From Cadophora sp. MPI-SDFR-AT-0126 (lineage: Eukaryota > Ascomycota > Leotiomycetes > Helotiales > Ploettnerulaceae): DNA of 64,000 bases. The DNA lies in the NCBI GenBank assembly GCA_020747065.1, contig JAGMVK010000006.1:1302001-1366000 (forward strand). The letters run 5' to 3'. Both the position numbers and the translations under genes were made by a program. Position 1 is the stretch's first letter. Each line of letters begins with the position of its first letter. The notes under the pieces were generated by a model. That model was not told where the DNA came from. It saw only the letters and a program-made list of their open reading frames with translations, and did no database searches. Of this stretch, positions 33,437 through 45,657 are shown in pieces.

Positions 33437-35872
33437 CGAATCCGGTTCTGTACGGAAATCAGCTCCCCCTTTTCCCTCACAGCGTCAATAATCTCTTGTT
33501 AACAGCTACAAGACAAAGTAGATACGAAAACGAGGAAGTAAAAGTCGATTTGAGAGTCTGTTTGAACTTGCCAGGTCCATAGAAGCTCAGATTGGCGCCG
33601 ATAACTCCGAAAAGTGTCTAGACGATTATGGGACATCGCGAATATATGAAGTTCCAGAAGCTCGAAGGAATGTCTCTCTAAGACTGGCCTACGAGGCGGA
33701 ATGTTAGGCAGACGCGAAAAGAGGAATTTCATTTGTCCAAGGTGCCCCAGTGTTTGGAAAGGTACCAGCCCCCTGCGTGCAAGCGGCAATGGTTCTTCAC
33801 GATCCCTTAACCGAACCGGACGGGGTGGCTGAGCTTGACTTGCACCTTCGTGTCTTACCCGATATGGACATAGCTTATTTGCACCTCCAAAAATGCGCTG
33901 TCAAAGAACTTACCTCCATCTGTGGGGTGATTGTTGCTAGATGTTTCGAGCTCTCGTATCGTTTGGTGTTGTGGTCTTGGCGGTCCAATTAAGCATTGGG
34001 ACCGAAGCCAATGTCTCCAGTCTTGGTATGATTTCATCGAGGAGATTGTCAACCGAACTTGTTCGTAGTGATGGTAAACTTTGGGATATCCTTACCTCTG
34101 ATCAGTGGAATTTTCCCTTGCAATCAAGTATAAATTTCCCTCTGTATACCTACGGTAGAGGTGCATTCAAAGTGCCTAATTCATCATTGATTTCCACGCC
34201 TGTCATCATCGAGTCAGCCACCTACCTTGCGAGTCTATACTCACCCGCCTCAAAACAAGGCGCAGCCAACAATATCTCTTGAAGTTCGAAGTGCTACCAA
34301 GCTTTCGTGCGAGCATGGCCAATGCACATATGGGCTTTGTCCTGTCGGTCGTGCGATACCCTCGTCTCAGCGAATAGTTGACTGTCCCATGGTCTCTCCT
34401 ATCTTCTTTGCCATATTGACGTTCATCCATCCAGCCCAAGATATCAAACAGCATACTCGGCCATTTATAAGAGCCATGCCTATTGGAATTCTTCTTGAGG
34501 GCGTTTCTTACTTTAGATGTCTGCTTGGCCACAAACATTCGAAGATGATTATTCTGAGCGGGGAGCACGCAACTCTTCTTTCACAACCCCAAAATGCGCC
34601 GCAACTTGAATGCCATGAGTGAAGTGGAGACCATACTGTACAGGGAGAGGGCGAATTCTTCCAGTCTACCAAACCATTGCTTCCATCACACTTCCTATCA
34701 TCTCACTGACCCATGGGAGGCGATTGGCCGAACAATTGCCGCATTTGTACCACGCTAAGAATTGCCTCGCATCCTGGAGGCTTACTGTAGCTGCAGGTGT
34801 ATCTGGTCAGAAGAGCCACGTGCTCGGCAATCGTCTATTTATGTGTGAAGCTGTTTTCATGATACCATTGATTTCGCCTCTGCTATGTGACCTTGTGTTT
34901 GCCTGGTACGTCCGCCGCAGTCAACGGCATGGTAATGGAAGGTTCCAATATAGCCCAGATCAAAATGGTGATGCCATCTTCCGTTGTCTCTAATAACCAG
35001 AAGGAGCTGAAAAGTCTTTCAATGCTATCAAATAGCACGACAATCATGATTATCCAACATGATTACTATTGAGTGCAATCCAAACACTGCAAGGGTAAGA
35101 TTATACAACGGACCCTAGACTTCTGTGCATATCATCGTCCCTGATTTTGAGTATATTTTGGACAGACGTACGAGTTCTGCGCGACGCCCATGTTTGTGAT
35201 CCAGGATTTATTTTGAATGCACGACACAATTGCGTACGTAGATAGACCAATACGGAGGATTAATTAGATTCGACGTAACTTCCCTAAGTGAAAGATTCCA
35301 AGCGCAGAACTCAAGAGAATGGAGTTTGAGTTTGTCCTTAATGTTCTCTTGTAAAACACATGGAGTTTTCTCCATGCTGTTCTCCCTTTCAATTCAAATA
35401 GATACCACACTTGAAACTTACTCGGACGAGGACAGATTTGAGAAAGACTGGGATGGCCCTTTCAGACAGCTAAAACTTTGCAAATATGCACACGGGCCTG
35501 GAATACAAGATGAAAGGAGATGTAGCAGAGAATAGAGGAACCAAATGGCCAATGATATAATTCCAAGGCGATACTTGTGCCATCGACCAGCGGCCCTGTA
35601 ACGATGAAACTTAGTGCTCAGACACATGATCTTTAGGTCCCAATAGAAGCTCACTGCGGATCTTTACATTTCCAAGAGTAAAACTCTCCAGATCTGAAGG
35701 GGCCATTAAATGCTCGCATATCTCAGCACTGCCACTAAAGCGACTTGATGCTCGTAATAATCCCAATCGAAACCCCAACCTCGGCTTCCCAGTTAACAGA
35801 AACTTAGATATGCATCTCTTGCAGCTGCATCAGTTAAGTTTCCATATATGCGGGGTGGTCACAAAATGGATG

Positions 35873-35916
35873 GCTGTGCAAGGGGGGGCACAGCTCCATC
35901 ACACTGATGCACAGCC
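35873..35916. repeat. Short inverted repeat GCTGTGC / GCACAGC with a G7 run
   Basis: GCTGTGC at 35873-35879 can pair with GCACAGC at 35888-35894, separated by a G7-containing loop, or with GCACAGCC at 35909-35916. The alternative pairings suggest a small hairpin. Function unknown. Confidence 0.5.
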
Positions 35917-37241
35917 CCCTCATGTATGGTGACTTGTGAACACAGCCCGGCCCAGAAATTGGCTTGCAGGATACGTGATATCTTGAGGTTAATCGGACCA
36001 TCTCAGCCGTTTCAATCCCATTCCGAACTTCGGGCCATAGAGCCCAAAGTGGAACACGATGTATATCGCCTAAATAGGACATCCCATTCCACCACGTGAT
36101 CTGAACAAGATCCTGAGTTAACAAACCAAAACGCCATTTGCGAACTCTGGGTGGTTAGGCCGCAGCGACTGGGGAATCTGTGATATCTGAGCTTCAAGGC
36201 CTTCGCTGTGTGTTGACTTCAGCTAGGGTACTTCCAATCAAGGTTCTCAGCGGACTTAAAACCAAGAATACTTCTCAAATTAACCAAACGGTGCAAGCAA
36301 ATTACAGGATCGGTAAGCTGATCAGAAATTCCATCAAAACGGAACATCAATGGCATGCCCAGAGTCTCGATAGGCAAAGCCAACGGTATATAACAGGCCG
36401 GGACCTTTCGAGCATCGAAGATACGTAAAACACGAGGGCTTTCCAATGAGTGGAACGGAAGGTTTCAATGACATGCGTCGCAAGGGAATGACGACAGTAT
36501 AGCGTCTCACAAAAGGCACACCCGGGTCGCGTTGCGAAATACGCCGCAGTGTCGACTCAGAAATGAACAACATTTCCACTGCCCACTTGAGCCGCGACTG
36601 ATCTCGTGCATAAATGAGAGTGTGCGAAGAATCTAGACTCAAGAGGATATGAAAGTGGTAAGAAGTTGGAAAAATATCCTTCTGCATTCCGAAAATTTGA
36701 GAAAGTGTTGAAGCCAGCGATGATCTGAGTTGAGGCGCTGTTGCAACTCAAATGCGAGTAGGTGAAGCTTGCTAGACGGACGTCGCCGTAGTATGAGGGT
36801 CCTGTTGCAAGTCGGTAAGGCAGGAGATCTGCAGTACATGATAGTCGCGAGCATAATATCGTGATAGATGGGTCTGTAGTCGTGTCGTGTCGCATTGGTC
36901 ATGATGAGGTGCCAGAAGCAAGAACGTTGAAAACATGGGGTCGGAGCAGAGCAGGAAAAACGTTCCACCGATCCGTCTCCCAAAATAACCCTTGCTCTGT
37001 GCCAAGGTACAGGTTACGTCGCTTTGCCATGCATCCCCAACATTTTACTCGTTTTTTGCATGTGAATCATGGGATGATGGCTACTCCACTCGGACTCGAC
37101 ATAACCTAGCTCTTCTTTGATTGTCATTAGACTTCCGGACTACATCGACAATATATACTTTGAAGCAGGCAAAATTAAGACCGCAAGACATGGTCGATTC
37201 GAAGCCCTCCAGCTCCGATATCCTGTCAGCAGCACCCCGAA

Positions 37242-40021
37242 ATGCCTGAGCAGCTGAAGCCCGTCTCACAGCAATCGTACGCCCAAACTTTACGAGAAGA
37301 TGCCGTGCGCCGACTCTCGCGCTCTCCTCATCCATATCACCGCCAGCAATTCGAGCTCCCATATGGGTCTGAAAGGTTCAACAGTGCAAGCTCGAATACC
37401 CCTCCAACAATAGCCTTACGACCGGCACAGACTACGGACGATGAAGATATACAAGAACAAAGACGGCGGTCGGAGAGCTACAAGGAGTCAACGAATAGCG
37501 ACAGTGGAACGGAAGCAGACGATGAGCATTTTTTGAAAGGACTACCAGCGCCGAAATTACGGCTTCACAAAGGTCTTCGAGGTGTTGATAGCAGCCCCTC
37601 GGGCACACCAAGTCCAGTGCTTTCACCGTCCCTTCTTGATGAAGACTCTCCGCGGACACATGGATTCTTTCGACAACGGACCCTGCCACCTGCTGGGCTA
37701 GATAGGGAGGGGGCTGAGAAGGCTGTAGAGAAATTTCGTCGGAAACGCAGGATTGAGATTTTGAGGCGATCTACCGAGGCAGGAATCCTTTGCTTCGTTA
37801 GTATAGTGCTGTGTTTCGATTCCCAGGTTCGAAACGTTATATACATGTGGAGAAAAGGTAAGAAGCAGTCATTTAGTTTGACTTGGTTGTACTGACTGTA
37901 TTAGAATTGGGCTGCCAATTTCTCATAACCTCGACTCTCATTACTGCTTATCCACTAAGGCTGCTGCGGCATATACAACCCCAGCAGCCACTGAAGTTGC
38001 CATTACCGTTACAGATTCCGGCAACTTTTGAACCAGCAGCTTTGTTTTATCCTTCAACGATCACAATGCTCGTCACCCTGTTACTGTCAAGAAGGAATCC
38101 CTTTGACTTCTTGCCAAGTATAGTTCTGGGAATAGCGTCATTGCCTAAGCACCTCATACCATCAACCGGAGGATTGAGTGGTGCCAATGTCTCGCATTGG
38201 GCTCTAACGTGCCTGCCGCTTTTCCTGTCAAACATAACCGAGCCCGGATTCGCCCACTCTTCTTCAGCCAGTATGCAAGCAGGCTGGGATCGAGAAATTC
38301 TGGTGCTTCTCTATCCTTTACATCAAGCATTATGTGCAACACTACATTACTTGACGACGACAAGTCTTCTCACTGCAGAGCTACAATTGCTTTCGATGTC
38401 CCTGATTGAGTTACTACTGCTTGCAAGGTCCCCCCAAACAACCATCTTGAAAGCACTTCTTTGGGGTGGAGGAGTCGGAGTGCTGATCACTTGTGGTCGT
38501 GTACTTGTATGGGGAGTAGCGCTAGCCAGGGTTCCGAAATGGCGTTTCAGACGAGCTGGCATGCCCATGAAATCAACGTCTGGCTTTATCAAAAAGACGT
38601 CTCCGCTCGGGAGAATCGGTTCTCTGTTGGGAAAGAGCGTTACTGCTGCTGATTCGAGTGAGGACGAGGAAGTCGACGACTTGCCTCCCCAAAAACTCCA
38701 GCTCAATACTCGAGATTCGATGCCAGTCTACGAGACGACGGAAGAAAATGGCTCTGTTTCGGCAGTCGACCCTAAGTCAAACGTCAATTTCATGAACGGC
38801 GATGCGAAGTCGGCGCTCGATCAGACTTTCTCGATGAACCGACGGCACACACTTCCTTCGCTTACCAGTCTTCCTCCAAGGTCGAGTACCAGAACTCCAT
38901 CTGGCCGGCGGAAGAGGGCCGCCTCGTCCAGCGTTCAGGCATTCTTTTACCTTACACAGAAGCAGGCTAGTATCCGGAAGTGGCTCTACGCAGGCTATGT
39001 CTACTTATGTGTCCTGGTAATTATTCTAGGGGGTATTAGGGAATACGTGCAAAGGTTTGCTCTGCACGGTAACGAACCTATAGGATGGGCTCTGGGATAC
39101 CTTTTCGGTGATCTGCCATGGTTCAGGATGCAGGTTGTTGTTTACAACCTCCAACGCTGGATATGCATTCCACCGAGAAATGGTCGGGAGCACGAAGAGT
39201 CCTGTTACATGGGCTGGGTTGAGCATTTACGACAGGCATCTTTTGGGCCCGCAAATACCAGACTCATCTTATGTGCCTACTGGCTATCGATCATTGTTGT
39301 TGGGTTGGCCGTCGTGCTTCGTCTTTCATCCATTTATGAAGTTGATACTCGGCGCAAAGTGTTCCATTTTATGATGGTGGCCATGCTCCTCCCTGCTACT
39401 TATGTGGACCCAACGTTTGCTGCCTTGGCATTATCGTTGATGCTTGCGATCTTCCTTCTGCTCGACCTATTTCGAGCCTCTCAACTCCCGCCGCTTTCCA
39501 AACATCTGGCGTATTTTCTCACCCCGTACGTGGATGGAAGGGATCTTAAGGGACCTGTTGTAATATCTCACATTTTTCTCCTGATTGGCTGCGCAATTCC
39601 TCTCTGGCTTACCCTCGGGACTCTCCCACGAACTGGGAAGGACTATCTCGCAGGCTGGGAGGTTTCCATACGGGAAGTTAGTATGGTGAGCGGCGTTATT
39701 TGCGTAGGCATGGGTGATGCTGCAGCATCACTAATCGGACGACGATATGGACGACGGAAATGGCTTTGGGGTGGCGGGAAAAGTATTGAAGGCAGCGTAG
39801 CATTTGCTACTGCCGTGGGACTGGCGTTGATACTTGCAAAGGCGTGGCTTAGATTTGGGGGCTGGCCGGCCAATAATGACGACTCTTGGCTCATGACTGT
39901 TTTGAAAGCGGGTGTTGCGGCGAGCATAGCGAGTCTAACAGAGGCGGTTCTCACGGGCGGGAATGATAACGTAGTTGTTCCGGTGATACTTTGGCTTTGT
40001 GTCAAGGGCTTAGATATTTAG
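37242..40021 (+). CDS. SEC59: Dolichol kinase
   Basis: Two exons, 37242-37857 and 37905-40021, with a 47 bp intron (GTAAGA...TTAG); 910 residues. The enzyme phosphorylates dolichol with CTP in the ER membrane, supplying dolichyl phosphate for N-glycosylation, O-mannosylation and GPI anchors. Residues 1-190 are a disordered Ser/Pro-rich extension absent from the short yeast enzyme. Many hydrophobic segments follow, interrupted by a second disordered loop (about 425-545). The C-terminal catalytic part shows RKVFHFMMVAMLLPATYVDP, then GMGDAAASLIGRRYGRRKW with Asp810, and GGGKSIEGSVAF, the CTP-binding signature of polyprenol kinases. The hydrophobic end LTGGNDNVVVPVILWL is conserved in the family. 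The symbol follows the yeast orthologue. The gene is essential in yeast, so it should be intact here, and nothing looks broken. Confidence 0.92.
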
Positions 40022-41035
40022 ACTTGGATATCCAGACAGTGGAGATATCCACATCGAACTTCAATGCTTTCCTTTTTCATATATATACCAGTGTTCTCTG
40101 GCTCTAGCATTCAAGGACAGTACTTCAAGTGAGCAGCCAGTGCTGTCTAGTTGTATTGTGACATTTTGTGAACCAAAATCTTCCAATGCTCCAGTTTTAA
40201 GATCTACGATTGCGATTGTCTGAATCAACGAGTCCCGGTCATCATTCACACCTGTGAAATGCTTCATCTACGTCAGAAACTGTTCACAACACTGTGCTGG
40301 AAAATTATAAAAGCCTAGAATTCTTCCTCAGAAGATGCAACTTCCTTCGACATTGAGGAGGACCAATCTCTACGAAGCTTTATCTACAGTCTTGTTGCAA
40401 TACAAACACCTTTACTTGGCAGCCTTTCCCCGGTCCGGATTTGACTTCTGGGTCTTCATCACACCTGTCGGGCATTGCATGAAGCGTTGTGTGACGGCTA
40501 CTCACGTGGAAGCATCAACCCTTCGGGCAAAATCACAATAAACTCTACCGCGCTACGTTTCAAGCAGCCAGCTATATTTTGAGGAGGGTTCCCCAACCCG
40601 TCACTGCTTCGCCGATCATACCTGACCAATGTGTGCACCTATTGAAATTACCTTCGGGTGCATTCATGGCTCTGTCAAAGGCGGTATCAGCCCATGTCCT
40701 CGAGTCCGTGATGGATGGGCAAAGCGATGCGATCCTTTGCGGACGCAAGTATTGTTCCATGGCGGGACGAAATGCGGCTTATGCCAGGGCAAACCACAGC
40801 TGATACAAATGGAGGTCTATGAACTGTGGAGGCAATGGGATAGAAAAGTAGTCAAGGAGGTGAAGGAGAAAGTGGTGAAAGAGAGGAAGGCAGCCAGGGA
40901 GAAGAAGAAGAATCAGAAGTAGCGAAGTCGAAGGGAAACAAGAAGCCATGAGCGGATTTAGCGAGGGGTTTCTTATGAACATGTTCGTTGATAGCATAGC
41001 ATTGATTTAAACAAAAATCGTTGACTTAGCTTCCG
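40022..41035. other. Intergenic region between dolichol kinase and APRT genes
   Basis: Holds the dolichol kinase 3' end and a small possible gene (40629-40922, listed separately). A minus-strand frame at 40061-40267 (contains VDLKTGALEDFGSQNVTIQL) has protein-like composition and may be a fragment of an old gene. It has no complete model. Confidence 0.4.
40629..40922 (+). CDS. Small Cys-containing basic protein, function unknown
   Basis: A 97-codon frame from ATG 40629, with an in-frame stop just upstream. An unspliced 5' exon could exist (a 68-codon frame sits at 40335-40541). The first half has spaced cysteines (GGISPCPRVRDGWAKRCDP, then GGTKCGLCQGKPQ). The second half is a charged, predicted coiled-coil-like helix, ELWRQWDRKVVKEVKEKVVK, ending in KKKNQK. 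I do not recognise a family. The helix looks like real coding sequence rather than chance. The gene ends 113 bp before the convergent adenine phosphoribosyltransferase gene. Confidence 0.4.
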   Translation: MCAPIEITFGCIHGSVKGGISPCPRVRDGWAKRCDPLRTQVLFHGGTKCGLCQGKPQLIQMEVYELWRQWDRKVVKEVKEKVVKERKAAREKKKNQK

Positions 41036-41754
41036 TCACTCAAGCTGAACCATCGCATACCACTTTAAACCTCCCATATTTTCCTTCAAAGGGCCATAAT
41101 AAGCCGGAATATCAAAAATAAACAGCGCCTCCACAACCTCCTTCCCCATCCCCTCCACCAGCTCCTTCGCCGCCAAGACCGTTCCCCCCTTCCCCAGCAG
41201 ATCATCGACCAAAAGCACCTTCTTGCCATCCACACCCTCAAAAGCATCTTTCTTGATCTCTAACACATCAGGTCCGTACTCTTTGTCGTAGGACACGGTG
41301 AACACTTCGCCAGGCAGTTTCCCTTTCTTCCGAACTGGGACACAGGGAAGGTTGAGACGTAGAGCTAGGATGGGCGCGAAGAAGAAACCTCTGGAATCGA
41401 TGCACACTATGCTAGATATGGTGGAGAGATCGTGAGTTGCTTTGATGTGAGATACAAGATGGGTGATCACTGCTTCTGTGGCTGCTGGGTCGCGGAATAT
41501 AGCTGCTAGCGCTTAGCAAAGGTTTGACCGTCGATATGGAAGTATGTATCTCTATCTAGAAAATGGAGGCTAAGTTCCATTGGAGTGACATTAATCGAAG
41601 AAAAGTGAACATACGGAAAATGTCAGCGAATGGTTGGCCCTGTGGTTGATGGTTAGATAACGAAACCGAGTGCAGACCGATCCATGCGACTTACAGGAAC
41701 AGGATGATCACTGTAGATTTTGATCTTGGAGAGTACAAGTGCCACATCCGCCAT
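41036..41754 (-). CDS. Adenine phosphoribosyltransferase-like protein with altered PRPP loop
   Basis: Three exons on the minus strand: 41754-41695, 41639-41615 (only 25 bp) and 41502-41036, 183 residues. The introns are 55 bp (GTAAGT...CACAG) and 112 bp (GTATGT...AGCAG). The family converts adenine plus PRPP to AMP (purine salvage). Length and landmarks fit: GQPFADIFPIFRDPAATEAV, IVCIDSRGFFFAPILALRL, VRKKGKLPGEVF, then YDKEYGPDVLEIKKDAF. The PRPP-binding motif reads VDDLLGKGGT (residues 127-136) where the family has VDDxLATGGT, so the Ala-Thr pair contacting the 5'-phosphate is Gly-Lys. The C-terminal stretch ALFIFDIPAYYGPLKEN is also unlike the usual end. It may be a divergent paralog with changed or weak activity. 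Confidence 0.85.
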
Positions 41755-43195
41755 GGCGAATGAATACAATCTTCTTTGGCTGCGCTTTAGCCTTCCTGCA
41801 GGCTGGATGATGGGAGATATTCAATTGAGGTTCGTCGGAAGTGGAGGACTGTTGTCAACGATAAGCGAAAGCCGAGATACGGAAGGTGGTGGTGCTGACG
41901 AGAGCTGAACTTGGTGGGTTTGTCAGATGCTGCCGCTAAACTTTGTCAAAGGTGGGGGGAGACTTTAGCTTTATGTATCCCCCACATCACCCTGAAGTCT
42001 AAACCAAGGAGTGAATAGACAGAAGGATTAGATGATGTATTGGTAGTCGTACCTGGACGGAGGACTTTCAATAGTGTAATGAAGCCAACATAGCTCGAAG
42101 TACCGCCATTTGGCTTGAGTAGATTGGGCTTGAAATAGTGTTCATGATCCTGTCGTAGTGAAATGAAATACACATATTTCCCGGGGATATTGAAATCCCT
42201 CAGATTGCTCTCGATTCCTGCCAACAGATCCGTCCTTTGTTTACGGGAACGTCTGTCTCACGACCAATCATGTAAGACCGAATTTCGCTTAGCCAAAGAG
42301 GATTGTTTGTTGACTTGAAGCTGACGACTCTCCGAAACCTCGCTTACGAACTGGATTTCTTCTCATGTACCCTTGGTCACCCCAATTTTCATTCTAGAAG
42401 CAGTATCATGCGCTCATGAGAAATCATCCTTCGTCCTTCTCAGCTTGTCTGAAGGAGCTTCATGAGAAGAGACTTCTCTTGCATGCTAAAAATAGGCGAA
42501 TGTGAGCTGTCCATAGTATAGCTAAAGTAACCATCTGGAAGCTGCGGAGCCATGCCTTGTTGCGTTGTCATGGAAATAGCATGATTCAACTCCGTGAAGA
42601 AGAAACCGACCTCAACTCCCTGATGATATCCTTACCGGCATCGGCGAGTGCTGTCAACTCGGTTTTTAGAGTATCGGCCCCAAGAGTCTCTGGCTGACTT
42701 CGAACGGTATCGCATGCCCAGGTTCCGCGCCATGGTCCATTTCAAAAGAAAAATAGGTGGGCTTTCACAAAACGTGGTGACCAGCATCGCCCTGAAGAGT
42801 TCGTAAGTGCGATCAAGAGACGGACATACATAGGACAGTGAATCTCGAAACTTATGGGGTTTCCGCATCGGGAGGAGTTGAGACTCTGCCTCAAGATTTT
42901 CTCCCAAGAAATCTGAATCCTGAGCACGAACTGGATGCGTTAGAATTCGGGTAAATGTAGTCCTCAAGAGAAGTGACCGAGAAGAAAAAAAAAATCACGG
43001 GCGACTCTTGGTCGAGAAATGATTTTTTGCCGCTTGAATGCCCAATTGTGCTGATTCGCTAGAAATCAATATCATAACATTGAGTATATTTTACACGAGA
43101 TACCTATCCCCACCGCGCCATTCGTCACATGTCACACTTCAAATATCATCCCCCCCCCCAACCAGATCACCTTCCAAGAGGCCACTGATATGGAC
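41755..43195. other. Intergenic region, no supported gene
   Basis: Between two minus-strand genes; it contains the adenine phosphoribosyltransferase promoter. Frames at 41946-42224 and 42632-42967 (both minus) are short and lack domains or starts consistent with a model. A run of ten C occurs at 43150-43159, near the 3' end of the permease gene. Confidence 0.45.
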
Positions 43196-45083
43196 CTATG
43201 CACTAGGCGACTTACATCCAAAGCTCGTAGCCTGACTTCCCCCATTGAATGCACTGATCAATCCCAAGCAGCTTGAGTAGATGCCTAGAGCAGCCGTGCA
43301 TAGAGCTCCCAAGAAGTAAATAAAGTTGAACGTGTTCAAATGCCACTTGACCTTAAATCCCCTTACCCATCTCTTGAATCCCCTGTCAATACCGTGATAG
43401 GTCCTGGTCGCAGGATCGAAGTGCTCTTCGGGCGTCATTGCATCCTTCTGAATCTGGAATCCGAACGCGAGGATTGCTGGGAAGGTGTATGTGAATTGCA
43501 AGATGCAAACTGCACCGACAAGACCGGAGATATAACTGAATTGCGGAATTGCTGCACACACGACCCATGCGATCACCCAGTATGCTGGGACCATGGCTAC
43601 CCAGAGGAGTTTTCCTCGCTTCGAGGTCAATGGTGGAGCGTGGAAGAGTTCTTGGAATACTTCAATGTAGGCAACTTTGATACCAATGTTTCCGTACAGC
43701 GCGGCTGCGATGAGGCCTGTGACCAAGTTCATGATGTTACAGGCGGTCTGCCAGTTGTATGGCGAGAGACCTTGCATGACGGGGTTGTAAGCATATTGGC
43801 CTTGGTAGGAGTAAACGAAGATTCCGAAGAACATGTAAACGACGTAGATGAATATGTCTGCGCAGAGAACTCCCTTCCAGAAGTCCCATGGGTGGCGCAT
43901 TTCTGCCAGGAAGGAGATGAAGAGCATAGCTCCACCGTAACTATAGACGGCCTGATTAAGACCGTTTAGTGATGCGGTGAAGCCTGTCCCCCCACTTGCC
44001 TTGCCGTTGGGTGGTGTGCCGGCGTAAGTGTGAATTGGACCAGGGCCGAAGTCAGATCCGAATGAGGCTTCAGTGGCTACAAAGTTGGGAGCAGAGTTTG
44101 CGGCGACTCCCATCCTTGGATGCTGTTAGCGACAATGTCTTGATAGAGTCTGGTTTAACCTACACAATGAAGAGAATCAACAGGTTGATCCAGATGGCAA
44201 AGTTGGCGAGCCAACTGAAGCGTTGTAGTGTTCGAATTTGTCCAACCACGATACCAGCAGCCATAAATATAACGAGGCATACGATGAAACAGATGCCTCC
44301 TTTCGAGATCTGAGAGATCGATTGGCCGTTTGACAGGATCAGGATCGACACTGTGAAGAGAAGTTGAATTGCCTGGAGGATATTGACTCCATGACGAGCC
44401 CATCGACCATAGACTCTGAAGAAGGCATCGGCATAGCTCTTCATTGGATAGCGATCGGAATCCATATACATAAAGACTTTCCAGAGTTGGAAGCCAGAGT
44501 ACATTGCAAACCCGCCAAAGACGGTGTAAAGAGCAACACCTGGTCCATAGCCCATTTGCGCAAATGCCCAACTAGTACATGTTAGTAAGCCAACTGTGTA
44601 TTATCGGTCATGCAAGACTCACGGCACAGAGAACGGGCCGAGAATATCGGTGGTAATCAAGTAGAAGACACTGCTCCAGCCAGCGGTTCGGACAGCACGC
44701 GAGGCATTTTTCCACTCGGCTTCAGAGACAAGACCAAGATTCCGGTTTTCGGGAGCTGCTGGGACTCCGTCAATTCCAGACTTCTCGTTCGTCGATCCGT
44801 GGTCAGCTGGCGAAGCGACTGTCGCAACATGGCCCTTCGAGAACCTGTTCTTAAAAACGCTCTTAACAGTCTTTGGACCCATGGCAGCGACGTGCTGCTC
44901 ATTGGCAATCTTCTCTTCTGCGCGAGTAATAGCAGCATAGTAAATGTACTCCTCGAAGGTGACGCTGGGATCGTGACTTCCATGCAACAGTTGAGTTTCC
45001 ACAGGCTGGTTATCATGAAAGGCGGGGTTGGTAGGATCACGAGGATCATTCCCTTCGAGTGCCAGATTCGCTGGAGTACTCAT
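43196..45083 (-). CDS. Neutral amino acid permease, AAAP family (Mtr-like)
   Basis: Three exons on the minus strand: 45083-44623, 44571-44164 and 44114-43196, 595 residues. The introns are 51 bp (GTGAGT...ACTAG, with a perfect TACTAAC branch site) and 49 bp (GTAGGT...CCAAG). The start MSTPANLALEGND is preferred over an upstream in-frame ATG at 45203 because the latter adds leader-like sequence. A hydrophilic N-tail of about 130 residues precedes about 11 TM segments. TTDILGPFSVPWAFAQMGYG (TM1) and FGGFAMYSGFQLWKVFMYMD are typical of the fungal Mtr group. So are IVMGVAANSAPN, SLNGLNQAVYSYGGAMLF and FLAEMRHPWDFWK. It should be a proton-coupled importer of neutral aromatic/aliphatic amino acids at the plasma membrane. 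Two HGATAR-type GATA sites lie upstream (45237-45242 and 45453-45458), which would fit nitrogen control but could be chance. Confidence 0.93.
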
Positions 45084-45607
45084 GATGAAAAGAAGCTGAT
45101 GCGGCTGAAAAGATGTCGTGCAGCGAAGGAAGACTTGCAGAGCCAAGAGATGCGGGCAAGAGAGGGGTTTTATGGTTCTTCTTGGTCCTCCCGAGGTGGC
45201 CAAACCCCCTCCGAACTCATCCAGTCATAGGCTCGAGATAGGCACCTCGTACGATTGAAAGAGGAGTAACCAAGGAAGTGATTGGTTCCATTTAGTCCTC
45301 AGTGGCTACTTGTAGATGTTACGAGATGCACTTGATTTCCATCCGGGTTCTAGTGCGTGTTGATCATTAGCACTAAAAAGAAAGACACTGACTTCATAGA
45401 CTAGTCGCGCCGCTACCATCAACATTCACACTTCCAATTGGAGAATAAGAGAGATAAGCTTTCCTCGGGTATTTCGGCTTCTCTGCACCTTCTTCAATAA
45501 GGAAGGTGACAATATCAAAAACACAAGTGGTGTTGTAAAGCCGCGTACTGCTGCTGTTTTAGCGATGGCGGGCGGGTCACGATGCTACCGTAATGGTTCG
45601 GTCCACA

Positions 45608-45657
45608 GTCAGCACCCTGTTCTTCTGACTGACAGGGTGTGACAGAGGCGATCGCCT
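45608..45657. promoter_or_regulatory. Inverted repeat plus adjacent perfect palindrome
   Basis: GTCAGCACCCTGT (45608-45620) pairs with ACAGGGTGTGAC (45632-45643), apart from one bulge, across an 11-base loop. Four bases later comes AGGCGATCGCCT (45646-45657), a perfect 12 bp palindrome. Both lie about 525-575 bp upstream of the permease ATG. Their closeness suggests protein-binding dyads in its promoter, but no known factor is assigned. Confidence 0.5.

Larger units (their letters stand above)
33309..37241. other. Gene-poor region, possibly with decayed genes
   Basis: Nearly 4 kb without a confident gene. Open frames such as 33941-34282 (+), 34619-34993 (+), 35834-36124 (-) and 36334-36687 (-) are each about 100 codons. 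They lie in several frames and have some protein-like stretches (for example CLPGTSAAVNGMVMEGSNIA near 34900), but no start-to-stop model can be built. This would fit old, decayed genes or chance. There are no transposon ends. Confidence 0.4.

Noticed and set aside
43340..43969. 209-codon frame antisense to the Mtr-like permease
   Set aside because: Shadow of the permease exon, which has unambiguous family motifs.
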